Positions 5,206 to 5,484 of a DNA stretch of 5,484 bases are shown piece after piece. Position numbers and translations under genes: made by a program. How positions within the stretch are numbered: position 1 is the first letter of the stretch; each line of letters starts with the position of its first letter. The notes beneath the pieces are model-generated. The model ran no database searches and was not told the DNA's origin. It saw only the letters and a program-made list of their open reading frames with translations. The DNA comes from Methanomicrobiales archaeon (GTDB lineage: Archaea > Halobacteriota > Methanomicrobia > Methanomicrobiales > Methanospirillaceae), in NCBI GenBank assembly GCA_013415575.1, contig JAAEES010000085.1, positions 1-5,484 on the forward strand, given 5' to 3'.

Positions 5206-5484
5206 ATGGTTTCAGAGGAACAGGAGCAATCGCGCCTTTTCAGGTACTATCCCGGAGATTTTGGTGAACTGACGGTGAAGGTCATCCACATGGACCTGGT
5301 CTTTGACGTCCATGACCAGCATACCCGGACAACAGCCCTGCTTACTGCAGAAGTACTTGGTACGCCCATCCAGACCCTGGCGCTGAACGCCAACGATCTG
5401 GAGATCCTCTCGGTATCCTGTGATGCTGCAGCGGTCACCACAGATTACCACAAGGACAAAAACCTCCTCAGCCTCACCTTCGAC
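5206..5484 (+). CDS. Probable M1-family (aminopeptidase N-like) metallopeptidase, N-terminal part, cut by window edge
   Basis: I translated this frame by hand; it is open from the ATG to the window edge (93 codons). The sequence LFRYYPGDFGELTVKVIHMDLVFDVHDQHTRTTALLTAEV (11-50), then ALNANDLEILSVSCD (59-73) and NLLSLTFD at the edge, follows the N-terminal beta-sandwich of M1 aminopeptidases: alternating strands for the substrate N-terminus pocket, with the typical 'xLxLNAxDLEI' strand. M1 enzymes remove N-terminal residues from peptides using one zinc ion. The catalytic GxMEN and HExxH motifs would lie about 200 residues further on, outside the window, so activity cannot be judged. There is no signal peptide, suggesting a cytosolic enzyme. 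The start is set by GGTGAT at 5195. The gene is divergent from the Lon-like protease. Confidence 0.7.
   Translation, partial: MVSEEQEQSRLFRYYPGDFGELTVKVIHMDLVFDVHDQHTRTTALLTAEVLGTPIQTLALNANDLEILSVSCDAAAVTTDYHKDKNLLSLTFD

Noticed and set aside
5003..5267. Short overlapping frames on both strands upstream of the M1 gene
   Set aside because: They are Arg-, Pro- and Ser-rich with no ribosome-binding site or motif, and one overlaps the supported M1 start out of frame.
5212..5451. Minus-strand frame of 79 codons opposite the M1 N-terminus
   Set aside because: It is fully antisense to the M1 coding frame, which has family-like strands and a good ribosome-binding site.

Overview
The window looks like chromosomal DNA of a methanogenic archaeon, most likely of the order Methanomicrobiales. 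This is inferred from three things: a secreted PEGA/Ig-like surface protein of a type common in that order, archaeal ribosome-binding sites of the GGTGAT type (complementary to the 3' end of archaeal 16S rRNA), and a stand-alone FMN 'glutamate synthase domain 2' protein with an N-terminal rubredoxin. The DNA is GC-rich with GC-biased third codon positions, which produces many long spurious antisense frames. I see no mobile element, CRISPR array, tRNA or rRNA.

Layout. (1) 1-471, minus strand: the N-terminal 157 codons of a secreted surface protein, cut by the left edge just as a PEGA domain begins. (2) 583-777, plus: a 64-residue unrecognised protein transcribed divergently from it, probably from a leaderless mRNA. 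(3) 946-2439, plus: a rubredoxin-FMN-3Fe-4S glutamate-synthase-like protein with its own TATA-like box and a strong ribosome-binding site. A hairpin overlaps its stop codon. (4) 2554-4953, minus, convergent with (3): a full-length 799-residue Lon-family protease of the soluble AAA_32/LonC-like type, with an intact Ser-Lys dyad but an atypical Walker A motif. (5) 5206-5484, plus, divergent from the protease: the first 93 codons of a probable M1-family (aminopeptidase N-like) metallopeptidase, cut by the right edge.

Working together. No multi-gene operon is visible. The genes are mostly single units with divergent or convergent neighbours. The one suggestive link is the protease and the M1 peptidase, which share a 252-base intergenic region and could act in sequence (endoproteolysis, then N-terminal trimming). 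That link is inference.

The points most worth a second look are the rubredoxin-GOGAT fusion with no amidotransferase partner in view, the Lon-like protease with altered nucleotide-binding motifs, the hairpin on the glutamate-synthase stop codon, and the GTGA/TCAC inverted repeats that recur at the promoters of the glutamate-synthase and protease genes. I do not see strong evidence for a wholly undescribed system in this window.
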